This document shows positions 47,301-55,457 of a stretch of 64,000 bases of DNA, one piece after another. The stretch is taken from the NCBI RefSeq assembly GCF_029542205.1, contig NZ_CP113783.1, forward strand, positions 310,001 through 374,000, given 5' to 3'. A program made the translations under genes and the position numbers. Each line of letters opens with the position of its first letter. Position 1 is the first letter of the stretch. The notes beneath the pieces were generated by a model. The model did no database searches. It worked only from the letters and a program-made list of their open reading frames with translations, and was not told the DNA's origin. The DNA comes from Pseudoxanthomonas sp. SE1. Its GTDB lineage: Bacteria; Pseudomonadota; Gammaproteobacteria; Xanthomonadales; Xanthomonadaceae.

Positions 47301-47488
47301 GTTGTCAAGGCAAGCAGGGCCGAAAATGTTCCTGACGAGAGGTGGGGAAACCCCGTTTCAGGAAAGGGCGAGAAGGACTCAGCACCCTATCCCGTTGCTA
47401 GGTGTAAACACCATGCTACAGAATGAACTGAGGCTGCACTCCCAAGTTGCAAAGGTGCGCCATGCGGGCCCAGAAGGGGGAGCAAGCA
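47301..47488. other. Left boundary zone of the island
   Basis: About 190 bp between the comM break and the first island gene. It holds no supported gene. A/T content rises after about 47400. A GGGGAG ribosome site lies just before the ATG at 47489. Confidence 0.5.
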
Positions 47489-49129
47489 ATGCCACAGTAT
47501 TTGAGCAAAAGCAGCGTTCGTCTTCTCGAAGCAAGCATGGATAGTCTCGCTTTAGCTATCGTCGCTTTAGCGCTGCCCGTGCGGCATGAATCAAGGTCTA
47601 ACGATGCAAAGCACGCCTCAGTAATCGGCATAGTTGGTACCGCTGCTGAGCAAGCGCTGGTTTCCATTCTGATTCAAGTGCATGGAGACGAAGCGGCATA
47701 CGCTAGTGCATCCCTGTTCAAGTCCGCCTCTCAAGTTCTAGCTGAGGTAAAAGATCTACTTCGGCGTCCAGTTTCACGGGCTTCGTTTCTTGTAGCGGGC
47801 TTACCCGATAGTGAGAGTCATCGGGCTGAGCTTCTTGAGGCTACTAGGTGGTTCACAACACTGATGTCACTAAGGGCGGCAGGGCTACATGGTGGACGCG
47901 GCATCAGCTTGGACGTTGCCGTTTCCATGGTATCTCGTGTTCACGATTTCATGTGTTTGTTGGCTAAGTCCAACCGCATAAAGCCATACCTCGAAACGAT
48001 GCCAGCCTTGCCGTCTCGCGCTCAGCAGACAGAAGTTCTACTTCAGGACCTAATCTCAAAGCTAAATGAAGCGCAGACTGTTCCTGAGCAAGCGCATTAC
48101 CTTCGATCAATATTCCTCGTATTACCAGACGTACCCGAGGAGCAGCCCGACTGGGTGTCGGCACTCAATAAGGTGTCAGTAGTGCCTACCGCAGGGGACA
48201 TCGCCTTACTAATGACTACTCTGCAGCAAGCTATACCCGCCCGACTGCGGCGTGTGGCAGGCGGTGGTGCCGCAATCGGGATAGCAATTCGTCCGCAAAC
48301 GCCCGGGGCAATCCCAGTTGCGGCAGTTCATCTCAGGCGTGAATTCAATTCTCTGACAGACCAGTTCGCCCATGACTCGGCTTCCGCAAATGGGCGGCTA
48401 AACGATGGAACTCTCCATCTACCACCCGCTGACTTCTTGATGGAGATGTTCCAGCTGCCTGCGCCACAGCTACAAGAGCAACTCGGTTATCAGTTCTTAA
48501 CGGGCCAGCAAGCTTGGCCCTTTATAGCTGCCGCGCTAGCCGACCCAAGGGCAACCCCCCGTCCATACTGGTTCTTGACCAGGCTGGTGCCGCGAGAACA
48601 ACTCCTACATCTGGTCGGCTACCTCAATCGTGCATCTTCCGTAGCGGCCAGGCCTTCGTTTACAGAGAAACTTGCTGAAGCTATCTCTGGAATCGCTCAC
48701 ATTGCAAATGGCACATCCCCGCCTTCGAACTCACCGTGGGTGGTGGAGATCACAAGAGCCCTACTTGCCGCTCAGCAGGCCAGATCTGATCTAGCTGAGG
48801 TGGTTAGGAGAAATGTAGGAGGCCAGCGCGAGCTGCCAGAATCGCTAGGAAGTTGGATTGCTTCCTACTCTATTGGGCTGTCCGACGCGAGCGAGACTCG
48901 GCAGATTCTCGCCGACTACGCAGCACTAATTCCTGAGTCACGTAGATCGGCAACGCTGAGGTACTGGACGCGACTGCTCGCCGAAGCGTCGTATCAGCCG
49001 AATGACCGCGCATTCCTCACCCAAATTGCACGCGACCGTGCTGCAGCAGCGCCGTCAACGGCAGCGAGAAAGGCCTTAAGAGCGATAGATGCACATATGT
49101 ACGGCCCTCCACTCGGGGTGGATCTGTAA
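47489..49129 (+). CDS. Unknown protein with HEPN-like N-terminal motif
   Basis: A 546-aa cytosolic protein with no recognised full-length family. Residues about 10-160 are helical and contain SLRAAGLHGG, an R-x4-H motif (R129, H134) that resembles the active site of HEPN RNases, placed after a helix with acidic residues (LAEVKDLLRR). Later parts are rich in helices (FLMEMFQLPAPQLQEQLGYQFLTGQQAW) without motifs I can name. Codon use is A/T-richer than core genes. I used ATG 47489 for its GGGGAG site; upstream in-frame starts lack one. First gene inside the comM island. Confidence 0.6.
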   Translation: MPQYLSKSSVRLLEASMDSLALAIVALALPVRHESRSNDAKHASVIGIVGTAAEQALVSILIQVHGDEAAYASASLFKSASQVLAEVKDLLRRPVSRASFLVAGLPDSESHRAELLEATRWFTTLMSLRAAGLHGGRGISLDVAVSMVSRVHDFMCLLAKSNRIKPYLETMPALPSRAQQTEVLLQDLISKLNEAQTVPEQAHYLRSIFLVLPDVPEEQPDWVSALNKVSVVPTAGDIALLMTTLQQAIPARLRRVAGGGAAIGIAIRPQTPGAIPVAAVHLRREFNSLTDQFAHDSASANGRLNDGTLHLPPADFLMEMFQLPAPQLQEQLGYQFLTGQQAWPFIAAALADPRATPRPYWFLTRLVPREQLLHLVGYLNRASSVAARPSFTEKLAEAISGIAHIANGTSPPSNSPWVVEITRALLAAQQARSDLAEVVRRNVGGQRELPESLGSWIASYSIGLSDASETRQILADYAALIPESRRSATLRYWTRLLAEASYQPNDRAFLTQIARDRAAAAPSTAARKALRAIDAHMYGPPLGVDL

Positions 49130-49169
49130 CTTCAGCATACATATCCCGTAGTCAGGTTGCGCTCTTATG

Positions 49170-50353
49170 TTACGGGACCTCAATTTCCCCAAGCCACTTC
49201 ACGTTGCTTCTGGTGACGATGGGTGCCGCATACTGGGGAGCCAGCTGCTCAAATACGTGACCTACGCTCAGGCGCAGATTGCGCAAGTAGCCTCGGCAAT
49301 GGGTCTCGTCCACGGCGGACAACAAGGCGGATGTCTGAGCGATCGGGTCAACTTCCTCATCGCGCTCATTCGCATGCATAAACGCATTCCGAAGGCTACG
49401 AACACGCTCCAGCGCGTCATATGTCGGCTGACCCTTCACAAGTGGAGCGAACATCTTGCCGGTCGCGTGAGCTAGCGCGACTCCAGCTTCATTGATCTTT
49501 TGCAGAGGGGGGCGCCTATCTCGGTAGTCTGGGTGAGCGCCGACATGTAGGAACACTAGTCGATTTCCCACTGCCTCGACGCATGCAGCCACGGCGACCA
49601 CGCAATAGATGCCGTGTAGAAAGGCGGCTTCGACGTTCTTACAGACTACGGCAGCTTTCAGCTTGTCAAATTCGTGTAGCGCCTTTTCATAGTGCGCGAG
49701 GGCGAATGAAAGCTCTATTCGTGGTGCGCCACTAGCGTCGTGGACCAATCGTCCATAGCGCGATAGGGTGGGTGCAACATAGTCGAATGGCTTCTCAAAA
49801 GGCGCACGCTCCTTGTGGTGCGCCGTAGCGGCAGCTAGTACCTTCTCATTCTCCGCGAAAATCGCATCGAGAAGGTCTGTCAAAGCTCCAGTATTGCAGG
49901 GAGCTCCGCCAAGTCCATCAATGTATTCAACATGGAATCTGAGTGCCATGTCGGCTAGAGGATCGAAGTCAACAAATGAACAGCGCGGACGACTGTTCCG
50001 GTCAACAACGACTAGCTCGGCGAACCTCCGCTGATAGATGCCAATGCTGTCAACATGGATGTAGTGTGTCTGCAGCGCCGCAAATGGATGCATTCCGATG
50101 GCGAGAGGATCGTTGAAGTTCATGATCCAGTTCGCACGTGGATTGGCCCTTCCTTCCACAACGACCCTGGCGTCCGGCGACATACCGGCATCAATCCCGG
50201 GGCCAAGCAGCGCAGACATCATCCTCGTGCCCTCGTCTGGCTTAAGGTTCTGTACCAGGCGACCAGTTGAAAACACTGTGAACTCGCCTAGAGCATCGCA
50301 ATACTCCAGAACTCTCGCAAAGTCTACAGCAAGGTAAGGAAAACTCCTGATCG
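49170..50353 (-). pseudogene. Main part of the IS-split HEPN-like gene
   Basis: This segment encodes residues about 36-428 of a 428-aa protein interrupted by IS copy 2. Near the C-terminus, LERVRSLRNAFMHANE carries an RNxxxH motif (R356, N357, H361 in the rebuilt protein), the hallmark of HEPN-type RNases, after a hydrophobic helix (FLHGIYCVVAVAACVEAVGN). The N-terminal 250 residues are not recognised. As it stands, the fragment lacks its true start; an internal GTG at 50276 could give a 368-aa product. The rest of the gene is at 51549-51655. Confidence 0.8.
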
Positions 50354-50391
50354 GGTAATCCCCCCATTTTTAGCAGTCGCCAAAAGTGGAG

Positions 50392-51219
50392 CTATGCGGC
50401 CATCGCCAGCCTCATGGCTGGTGTGATGCCGCCGAGCGCCATGTTCGGGCGCTCATGGTTGTAAGTCCATAGCCAGCGCGTGGCCTTGTCCTGCACCTGC
50501 TCGATGGTGTCGAACAGGGTACGGGCCAGCCAGGCGTAGCGGACCGTGCGGTTGTAACGTTCAACGTAGGCGTTCTGCTGTGGCTTGCCCGGCTGGATGT
50601 GCTCGATCCGGATGCCGTTGCGTTCCGCCCACGCCAGCAGTGCCCCGCTGATGTATTCAGGTCCGTTATCGCAGCGAATGACACGCGGCTTGCCACGCCA
50701 TTCGATGATCTGTTCCAACGATCGGATCACCCGGGCAGAGGGCAGCGACAAGTCCACCTCGATGGCCAGCCCCTCGCGATTGAAGTCGTCCAGGACGTTG
50801 AACAACCGGAAGCTGCGGCCATCGGCCAGCTGGTCGTGCATGAAGTCCATCGACCAGATCTGGTTGATCGACTCCGGCACGGCCAGCGCCTCGGGCCTCT
50901 CGCGCACAAGTCGCTTCCTTGGCTTGATCCGCAGATTCAATTCCAACTCCCGGTAGATGCGGTACACCCGCTTGTGGTTCCAGCCCAGGCCCTTCACGTT
51001 GCGCAGGTACAGGAAGCAAAGACCGAAGCCCCAGTCGCGATACGTCGTCGTCAATCGCACCAGCCAGTCCGCGATCCGGGCGTTCTCGTCCGAAGCCTTG
51101 GCCTGGTACCGGTAGCAGGTCTGACTCACCTCGAATGTCCGGCAGGCGTGCTGGATGTTCGTGCGTCCGCCTTCGACCGTTGTTCGGGCCATCTCCCGGC
51201 GTTGAGATGGCCTCACCAT
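50392..51219 (-). CDS. IS3-family transposase OrfB, DDE integrase (copy 2)
   Basis: Identical in predicted sequence to OrfB of copy 1, with DDE residues in [17 protein letters not shown] and [10 protein letters not shown]. Expected as an OrfAB fusion through the A AAA AAA slip at 51225-51219. Confidence 0.93.
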   Translation of the reverse strand: MVRPSQRREMARTTVEGGRTNIQHACRTFEVSQTCYRYQAKASDENARIADWLVRLTTTYRDWGFGLCFLYLRNVKGLGWNHKRVYRIYRELELNLRIKPRKRLVRERPEALAVPESINQIWSMDFMHDQLADGRSFRLFNVLDDFNREGLAIEVDLSLPSARVIRSLEQIIEWRGKPRVIRCDNGPEYISGALLAWAERNGIRIEHIQPGKPQQNAYVERYNRTVRYAWLARTLFDTIEQVQDKATRWLWTYNHERPNMALGGITPAMRLAMAA

Positions 51220-51479
51220 TTTTTTGACAGCGCCTCCTTCAGCAGGTCGGCGCTGAGCTGGGCGTCGGCGTACATCTTCTTCAGGCGCCGGTTCTCTTCC
51301 TCCAGCTCCTTCATCCGCGCGACCATGGACACCTCCATGCCGCCGAACTTGCTGCGCCACTTGTAGAACGTCGCCGAGCTGATGCCGTGCTCGCGGCACA
51401 GCTCAGGCACGGGCGTACCGCCTTCGGCCTGCTTGAGCACGGCAATGATCTGGCTGTCGGTGAATCGGGACTTCTTCAT
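51213..51479 (-). CDS. IS3-family transposase OrfA (copy 2)
   Basis: An 88-aa HTH transposase subunit identical to that of copy 1 ([21 protein letters not shown]), preceded by GAGGAGG. Confidence 0.93.
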   Translation of the reverse strand: MKKSRFTDSQIIAVLKQAEGGTPVPELCREHGISSATFYKWRSKFGGMEVSMVARMKELEEENRRLKKMYADAQLSADLLKEALSKKW

Positions 51480-51548
51480 GGAACCTCCTCGGGAAAGCGT
51501 ACGAGAAAATTCCACTTCTGGTGTCAGCTAATCCGCGGGGGGATTACC

Positions 51549-51655
51549 ATCGGAACCCAGACGTCACGATAGCGTTGAAGCACATGAGCTACGGACGGTG
51601 GCACGGATTCCGGCAGAGCATCCTCGCCAATCGTTTGATATCGCTGAGCTCTCAT
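51549..51655 (-). pseudogene. 5' end of the IS-split HEPN-like gene
   Basis: ATG at 51655 overlaps the TGA of the protease gene (51652-51655), then [20 protein letters not shown] and on to DVWVP before the IS. Joined to 50353 minus one TSD copy, the frame continues as IRSFPYLAVDFARVLEYCDA. Total rebuilt length is 1287 nt, an exact multiple of three, with no internal stop. Confidence 0.85.
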
Positions 51656-52371
51656 ACGAGCCCAACGAGTGGAGAGACAAGGATGACGGCCTCTTTGGCA
51701 TGAAATTCCGACACCAGGCCGACCAGTCGGAAAGAAAGGGTCCTACGGGTATCGACCATTAGCTCCATGCATGGTCCGCCACTAATACCGTTCAACTTAG
51801 GTGAGTTGAAGCTACAGCCTTGAGCGTTCTTCAACTTCTTCCTGTCGTAGGAGAACGCCAGATAGCTGGTCAGCGCGCTCTTTGGCTTTGCAGACGACGC
51901 TGAACAGAATATGTTCAATCCATGTCGATCTGTCTTTCCGAACTTGAGCTTCAGCTGATTCTGCGATGCGGGGTAGCCAGATACAACATAGATCCCGGTA
52001 CCCTGCCAGGCCGTCCAGCTCCTTCCTAGGTCGAAGTATCTAACAGAGTCGATCTCGGAACGCGCCAAGTAATCTTCGGTGAGCCTTGCGAAGGCTATGT
52101 CTCTACTAGCATCTCGCTTAAATCGAAGGGCTTTCACGTCGAGCGATCTGCCGAGAACGTTTGCAACACAGGCTTCGTATCGATCTATGTCGTCGACGAC
52201 ATGATCAGCAGTGATGAGGAAAAACTCACCTTGGTGCTTTGCTACGAACCCAGTGCCGAAGCCCTCTGCATCGACAAACGATCTGATTGAGTTTCCAAAA
52301 AAGGGTGCCAACGTGCCTGCCCATTCAATGGCCGCCGACTCAACGCGACCAACTAGTTCATTTGATGTCAC
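51652..52371 (-). CDS. Trypsin-like serine protease (chymotrypsin fold)
   Basis: A 239-aa protein without a signal peptide, so probably cytosolic. The catalytic triad is clear: His in [12 protein letters not shown], Asp in [10 protein letters not shown], Ser in [12 protein letters not shown] (G-x-S-G-G). The fold resembles the stripped-down trypsin domains found in bacterial conflict systems, not exported degradative proteases. Translation-coupled to the HEPN-like gene that IS copy 2 has broken. Inference: the protease was paired with an RNase-type effector. Lower GC than core genes. Confidence 0.85.
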   Translation of the reverse strand: MTSNELVGRVESAAIEWAGTLAPFFGNSIRSFVDAEGFGTGFVAKHQGEFFLITADHVVDDIDRYEACVANVLGRSLDVKALRFKRDASRDIAFARLTEDYLARSEIDSVRYFDLGRSWTAWQGTGIYVVSGYPASQNQLKLKFGKTDRHGLNIFCSASSAKPKSALTSYLAFSYDRKKLKNAQGCSFNSPKLNGISGGPCMELMVDTRRTLSFRLVGLVSEFHAKEAVILVSPLVGLV

Positions 52372-52440
52372 AACAGCCCTTGTGCGGTCGGATAAGAATC
52401 TTCGCTGAAGCTCGTCATGTCCCAGGTCGAACTAAGAACT

Positions 52441-53292
52441 CTAGGCGCGCACTTCTTCTCGCGCTCTTCTCTTGATCTTCCTAAACTGCTTGCGGGGATA
52501 TGGCATGACAAGCTGAGTCTTCGTGCGGGCTACATCGACGCCGTGTATACGCTTGTAGAGCTCACGGTGGGTGGTGCTTAGACTTCCATTCCGGATTCGA
52601 GTACTGATCATCCCTGACCGATGCATTAGTTCGCGGAACCGATCATTCTCCTCTGATACTAGACAGCAGTAGAAGATGTACTTTGCCTCTACGGACGTAA
52701 TCTGACTAGCAATGATCTCCAAGTAGGGGGCTCGATCATCCTCAGTGTTAAGGTCGCGCTCTATAAGTTCTAGGAGATTCTGAAGTGTTCCAAGATATCT
52801 CGCTTGCCTTCGCAAGAGCTTCTGCACCTCGATGAAAAGCTGAACCTCATAGACCATTCGATCTTCTTCAGATTCGAGAAATCGATTGTACTTCTGCATC
52901 GTCGAGTTCAGCTTCTTGCAGATGAAGCTCAAAGCATGCACTCCCACGTACTGGACGTCCGTGGTCGATTCGACTATGCGAATGTCCTCCAAGTTGCGTC
53001 GATACAACTCCAGAAGTCGATAGAACGATCCCTCAAATCTTTGTGTTCGAAAGATCTCTCGAGACTCTGTAAGTTCTTGTCTTTGCAGGATGAGCGTTAG
53101 AATTACGCCTGCGAAAGCAAGTCCAGAGAATAGAGAAGTAACAATTCCGAAGCTGTCGCCAAACGTTCCGGCCTTCGCGATGGAAAATTCGGTCACGGGC
53201 CACGTCAAAATTAGTACGAGCCCCCCATAGGCAGCCACCGTGACGGTCACGCCAAGAATCACCACGATCGATGCTCTGCGCAAATTGACCAC
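52441..53292 (-). CDS. Putative phage abortive-infection protein (putAbiC-like)
   Basis: A 283-aa membrane protein. Two N-terminal transmembrane helices (about residues 7-29 and 47-67) flank the characteristic AGTFGDSFGIVTSLFSGLAFAGVILTLILQRQEL. A cytosolic helical domain follows (RFEGSFYRLLELYRRNLEDI), matching the putAbiC family, members of which are linked to abortive phage infection. GTG start at 53292. It lies upstream of the protease gene on the same strand (69-bp gap), perhaps in one transcript. Confidence 0.75.
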   Translation of the reverse strand: MVNLRRASIVVILGVTVTVAAYGGLVLILTWPVTEFSIAKAGTFGDSFGIVTSLFSGLAFAGVILTLILQRQELTESREIFRTQRFEGSFYRLLELYRRNLEDIRIVESTTDVQYVGVHALSFICKKLNSTMQKYNRFLESEEDRMVYEVQLFIEVQKLLRRQARYLGTLQNLLELIERDLNTEDDRAPYLEIIASQITSVEAKYIFYCCLVSEENDRFRELMHRSGMISTRIRNGSLSTTHRELYKRIHGVDVARTKTQLVMPYPRKQFRKIKRRAREEVRA

Positions 53293-53631
53293 GTTCTATC
53301 CCCAGTAGGTCCGCTGATTGCTGGCAGCCTCAAGTCCGCCGCCTAGCCAACAAATCTGGGGTGGTAGGTCCCCATCGCATTGATCTTAGGGCGGCCTATT
53401 CGGGCCATCAAGCCGAAAGCATATGGGGGCGGGCATACCCGCATGCGGCCGATTGTAGTTGAGTCGACATCCACGTCGGTTCTGTGAGCGTCGCCACCGC
53501 GCGACTTATTGCCGGTGCTTGTCAAGACGTGGCTTTGGAGTTAAATAGGTATGCCTCCAGGGCGTAGGGTGAGGCGGGGATAGGGGGCGACTATCCTGAG
53601 ACTGGGGATCGAATGGGATCCGTGCTGCCGG
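53293..53631. other. Intergenic region between putAbiC-like and ABC-3C genes
   Basis: About 340 bp between divergent genes. It contains only short unsupported reading frames and should hold the promoters for both directions. I see no clear dyad or promoter consensus. Confidence 0.5.
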
Positions 53632-54912
53632 ATGCAGCCATCCGGCATGATGCTGAGCGAGGCGATGTCGGTGAACATGAGTGTCACTCCATCACCCGAA
53701 GCCGTTCTCGCGGCTTCGGACCCAGGAGATGAGGTAGGGCGCCGATTCCGATTCCAGTACTTGTGGGCGGCAATCATCTGTTGCGCCATCCTGGACGAGA
53801 CGCACGAGATCATAGAGGTGTTTTGCGAGCACCACGAAGATATTTTGATCAAGCACTCGGACGGGACATTCACCGGCGAACAAGTCAAAACGCGAGAAAT
53901 AGATCAACCTCCTTGGAAGGCTGGCGATCAAGCTGTAGTCGCTTCGTTCGTTAGATTCGTCAAACTTGATGTCGATTATCCGCAGCGCTTCAGAGCGTTT
54001 CGATTCGCATCCAACCACGCGCTCTACTCTGCGAAGAATTCGCAGTGCGTGCGGCACATCCTTGCAGCTGTAAAGCAAGCGTCCAGCCCAGCGGATCTGT
54101 CCGCACCCGAGCGGAGATGGATTTCCCGATTGGCCAAGCTGGCGAAAGTCAGTGAAGCTGGTGTTTTGAGCACGCTGAGGAAGTGCTCGGCTACAGACGA
54201 GTTGCCCAAGCTGCAGGACGCCACGATGCGGCTAGTACACGCGTTGAGCTCATCTTGGGAGAAGTCATCAGAGCATACCCATGCGCGCGTCCTGAAGGCC
54301 GCGATACGACTTGCTGACGAGTGCGGCCGTGCGTCATCACTACATCATGAGCAGGTGCTGCCCGCATATCTCCAGGCCATTAATGATCTAAAGCAAGAAA
54401 TCATAGTTCGGGTTGAGGGGAAGAGACTCTCGATAGCCCGGATCTTGGAAGTTCTTGAGGAAGGGCTTGTGTCGACAGCCATCCTCTCTGGTGAGCCAGC
54501 AAAGCAGGTTCCGCCAGGTCAAGGTAGCTCTGAGCTTCTGTATAGGAAGCTCGATGCTGGCGGCTTCTCCTCAGTCTCGCTCAATTCCGCAGTGAATCTT
54601 CGTGACAAGGCAGACTACCTTGCTTTGAGCTGGACGAAGAAGCATGGAAGGGAAGTCGGTCTGGAGCGTTATGACCATGTCCGTTCCCTTGCGTTGAGCG
54701 AAGCTGCCCGCGCATTTGAGGACACCACTACGCCAGAGGATGACTTTGGGCCAGCAATGCGAGAAAACCTACGTCAGCGAATAAGTGCGAGGCGAGCCGG
54801 AGGTGAGCAACTATTCGACTGCTCAGACGACCACCTTGAAGGGGTCGCGTACTCGCTCACTGCTGAGTGCCAGGTGCAATGGAGCAACGCTAGGCCATGG
54901 GAGGAGGAATAA
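53632..54912 (+). CDS. ABC-3C effector: DUF4297-like (Cap4-type) dsDNA nuclease
   Basis: A 426-aa protein. Residues about 30-90 match the DUF4297/Cap4 nuclease core: GDEVGRRFRFQYLWAAIICCAIL, then IEVFCEHHEDILIK and DGTFTGEQVKTRE, where E66, E69-D70 and Q84-x-K86 form a PD-(D/E)xK-type active site. The C-terminal two-thirds is helical and likely binds the other components. Several in-frame ATGs (53632, 53647, 53650, 53665, 53677) precede the domain with no decisive ribosome site. Its TAA overlaps the next ATG by one base (TAATG), showing tight coupling. Confidence 0.8.
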   Translation: MQPSGMMLSEAMSVNMSVTPSPEAVLAASDPGDEVGRRFRFQYLWAAIICCAILDETHEIIEVFCEHHEDILIKHSDGTFTGEQVKTREIDQPPWKAGDQAVVASFVRFVKLDVDYPQRFRAFRFASNHALYSAKNSQCVRHILAAVKQASSPADLSAPERRWISRLAKLAKVSEAGVLSTLRKCSATDELPKLQDATMRLVHALSSSWEKSSEHTHARVLKAAIRLADECGRASSLHHEQVLPAYLQAINDLKQEIIVRVEGKRLSIARILEVLEEGLVSTAILSGEPAKQVPPGQGSSELLYRKLDAGGFSSVSLNSAVNLRDKADYLALSWTKKHGREVGLERYDHVRSLALSEAARAFEDTTTPEDDFGPAMRENLRQRISARRAGGEQLFDCSDDHLEGVAYSLTAECQVQWSNARPWEEE

Positions 54913-55457
54913 TGGACATTGTCAAAGCCATTGCCGACCTCGACGAGTATTCTGAGCTTCATGAGGCGCGCATTCTCCTGCTGCTGAACGCGTTCGACAC
55001 GGCTGAACAGGGCGCGATTGAAGGGCTGACGAAGCTTGCGAAGTTAGATTTCTTGTTGCGCTACCCAGTCATGCTCGATCGGGCACTCGCAACCAAGGGA
55101 AAGACGACTCGCGAGGTCCTGCTTGAAGATCACGAGCGGCAAAGCGTCGAGTCTGAGATGGTGAGATACAGGTTCGGGCCATGGGACCATAGGTATCGAG
55201 AAATCCTCAATGTGCTAGTAGCGAAAGGACTTGCCAAAGTTTCAGTAGAGGGGCGAAAAGTGGTCATCTTCCTTACTCCGCGCGGTCGCGATGTTGCGGG
55301 AAGACTGGCGAGTGAACCTGAATTCGAGCAGTACTCGCGGCGCGCAGGGCTACTTAAGAGGAACTTCAATCTGACCGCTACGAATCTCATGAAGTTCATC
55401 TACCAGACGTTTCCCGAGGTTATATCGCTCCGCACGAATGAGGCTATTCCCACGTGA
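54912..55457 (+). CDS. ABC-3C middle component
   Basis: A 181-aa small protein between the nuclease and ATPase genes, with GAGGAGG before the ATG. A winged-helix-like middle part (LLRYPVMLDRAL, RYREILNVLVAKGLAKVSVEGRKVVIFLTPRGRDVA) is followed by the C-terminal FNLTATNLMKFIYQTFPEVIS. This matches, by position and size, the middle component of ABC three-component systems, which bridges ATPase and effector. Overlaps the ATPase gene by 4 nt (GTGA). Confidence 0.75.
   Translation: MDIVKAIADLDEYSELHEARILLLLNAFDTAEQGAIEGLTKLAKLDFLLRYPVMLDRALATKGKTTREVLLEDHERQSVESEMVRYRFGPWDHRYREILNVLVAKGLAKVSVEGRKVVIFLTPRGRDVAGRLASEPEFEQYSRRAGLLKRNFNLTATNLMKFIYQTFPEVISLRTNEAIPT

Larger units (their letters stand above)
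50354..51548 (-). mobile_element. IS3-family insertion sequence, IS407-like group (copy 2)
   Basis: A 1195-bp element, reverse orientation of copy 1, with the same GGTAATCCCCCC termini and identical predicted proteins. It has a 4-bp target duplication ATCG (50350-50353 and 51549-51552). It interrupts the HEPN-like gene after codon 35. Confidence 0.95.

Noticed and set aside
18907..51548. Composite transposon formed by the two IS copies
   Set aside because: Each copy has its own matching 4-bp duplication and interrupts a separate gene. The DNA between is mostly core metabolism, so it did not move as one unit.
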